DNA of 14,767 nt from contig NZ_DDJO01000016.1 in NCBI RefSeq assembly GCF_002339505.1, positions 6,200 to 20,966 of the forward strand, written 5' to 3'. How positions within the stretch are numbered: position 1 is the first letter of the stretch; every line of letters starts with the position of its first letter. Below the pieces are notes generated by a model, which was not told the origin of the DNA, did not search any database, and was given only the letters and a program-made list of their open reading frames with translations. The translations under genes were made by a program, and so were the position numbers. This DNA is from Corynebacterium sp. UBA2622 (GTDB lineage Bacteria; Actinomycetota; Actinomycetes; Mycobacteriales; Mycobacteriaceae). Of the stretch, positions 14,145-14,767 are shown in pieces.

Positions 14145-14767
14145 ATGACTCGCTGGGTGCTGCACATCGACATGGACGCGTTCTACGCGTCGTGCGAGCA
14201 GCTCACCCGACCCACCCTGAAGGGACGCCCGGTGCTGGTGGCGGGGGTCTCCGGCAGGGGTGTGGTCGCGGGTGCGAGCTACGAGGCGCGGAAATTCGGC
14301 GCGCGCTCGGCTATGCCCACGCACCGCGCCGCGCGCCTGGTCGGTCCGCAGGTGGTGCTCGTCGAGCCGCGCCGGGCGGTGTACTCGGCGGCGTCGAGAC
14401 GTGTCTTCGAGGTCATCGCCCGCCACGTCGACGTCGTCGAACAGCTTTCCATCGACGAGGCGTTCATGGAGCCGGCCTCGCTTGTCGACGCCACCCCCGC
14501 CGACGTGCGGGAGTGGTCCGACAACCTGCGCGCGGCCATCAAGCAGGAGACGGGCCTGCCGTCGTCGATCGGGGCGGGCAGCGGGAAGCAGTACGCGAAG
14601 ATCGGTTCGGGTCTGGCGAAACCCGACGGGGTGTTCGTCATCCCGCACGCGGAGCAGCTTGAGATTCTGCACCCCCTGCCGGTGGGCCAGCTGTGGGGGG
14701 CGGGGCCGGGGGCGCAGGCGGAGCCGGCCGGGGCCGGGGGGGGGGGGAGCGGGGCGGGGGGGGGGGG
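14145..14767 (+). CDS. dinB: DNA polymerase IV (Y family), partial at the right edge
   Basis: DinB performs error-prone translesion synthesis. The visible 207 codons cover the palm and fingers: HIDMDAFYASCEQL gives catalytic D9 and steric-gate F13/Y14, SYEARKFGARSAMP is the fingers region, SIDEAF carries D104/E105 (catalytic), and SIGAGSGKQYAKIGSGLAKP precedes the thumb. It reads well to LPVGQLWG (about residue 185); beyond that the expected G[VI]GP and helix-hairpin-helix thumb are replaced by Gly/Ala-rich nonsense (GAGPGAQAEPAGAGGGG). The cause is probably bad sequence at the contig end. The ATG at 14145 has TAACCT 7 bases upstream and no ribosome binding site. No stop codon lies in the window, so the gene runs off the edge. 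Confidence 0.93.
   Translation, partial: MTRWVLHIDMDAFYASCEQLTRPTLKGRPVLVAGVSGRGVVAGASYEARKFGARSAMPTHRAARLVGPQVVLVEPRRAVYSAASRRVFEVIARHVDVVEQLSIDEAFMEPASLVDATPADVREWSDNLRAAIKQETGLPSSIGAGSGKQYAKIGSGLAKPDGVFVIPHAEQLEILHPLPVGQLWGAGPGAQAEPAGAGGGGSGAGGG
14695..14767. other. Low-complexity G-rich end, probable sequencing or assembly artefact
   Basis: After position 14694 there is no T at all, and two G runs of 12 bases each (14736-14747 and 14756-14767) occur, the second at the very last base. The dinB protein match degrades at the same point. Poly-G is a known error mode at the ends of two-colour-chemistry reads, so these bases should not be trusted. Confidence 0.8.

Noticed and set aside
1..14767. 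Mobile elements, CRISPR arrays, tRNA or rRNA genes, or a defence island
   Set aside because: No transposase or integrase, terminal inverted repeats, spaced repeat arrays or tRNA cloverleaf signatures were seen; gene content is housekeeping and the order is that of a conserved core region.

Overview
The window is a high-GC actinobacterial chromosome segment carrying the 3' half of the division and cell-wall (dcw) cluster. From left to right it holds the ftsW tail, murG, murC, ftsQ, ftsZ, pgeF, yggS, sepF, yggT, divIVA (wag31), a T-box leader with ileS, an RhtA-like EamA exporter, a minus-strand Mre11/SbcD-like phosphoesterase, and the start of dinB. This order, the N-terminal DivIVA and SepF sequences, the absence of ftsA, zipA and minCD homologues, and the actinobacterial -10 boxes (TANNNT) point to Corynebacteriales. 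As I recall the Corynebacterium glutamicum order (ftsW-murG-murC-ftsQ-ftsZ-pgeF-yggS-sepF-yggT-divIVA-ileS, dinB nearby) it matches best, so Corynebacterium or a close relative is my assignment. This comes from memory, not a search.

Positions 1-3766 make lipid II and prepare the septum: MurC adds L-Ala to UDP-MurNAc, MurG makes lipid II, FtsW would polymerise it, and FtsQ links to the divisome. Positions 3767-3922 hold a non-coding ftsZ control region with a perfect 10-bp inverted repeat. Positions 3923-7732 hold FtsZ, its membrane anchor SepF, two widely conserved small enzymes (PgeF and the PLP-binding YggS) and the two-helix membrane protein YggT. Positions 7733-8982 hold divIVA, the polar scaffold for apical growth, behind a 233-bp leader with several candidate -10 boxes, and ending in a strong intrinsic terminator (9011-9042).

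Positions 9109-9366 are a promoter and an isoleucine T-box riboswitch in front of a type 2 (eukaryote-like) isoleucyl-tRNA synthetase. The leader has no terminator after the T-box. Instead, the Shine-Dalgarno region is complementary to an upstream segment, which suggests translational control, and an 11-bp tandem repeat lies between the T-box and the ribosome binding site. After ileS, an RhtA-like exporter converges on the phosphoesterase gene, the two sharing one CTAG stop palindrome. The phosphoesterase and dinB diverge from a 35-bp gap.

Four genes (pgeF, yggT, the phosphoesterase, dinB) have a TANNNT box 6-7 bases before the start codon, the usual layout of leaderless actinobacterial transcripts. 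The last ~70 bases are T-free and end in long G runs that corrupt the dinB reading; they look like a contig-end artefact. I found no mobile elements, CRISPR arrays, tRNA or rRNA genes, and no evidence of an undescribed multi-gene system. The novelty here is regulatory: the ileS leader and the ftsZ inverted repeat.
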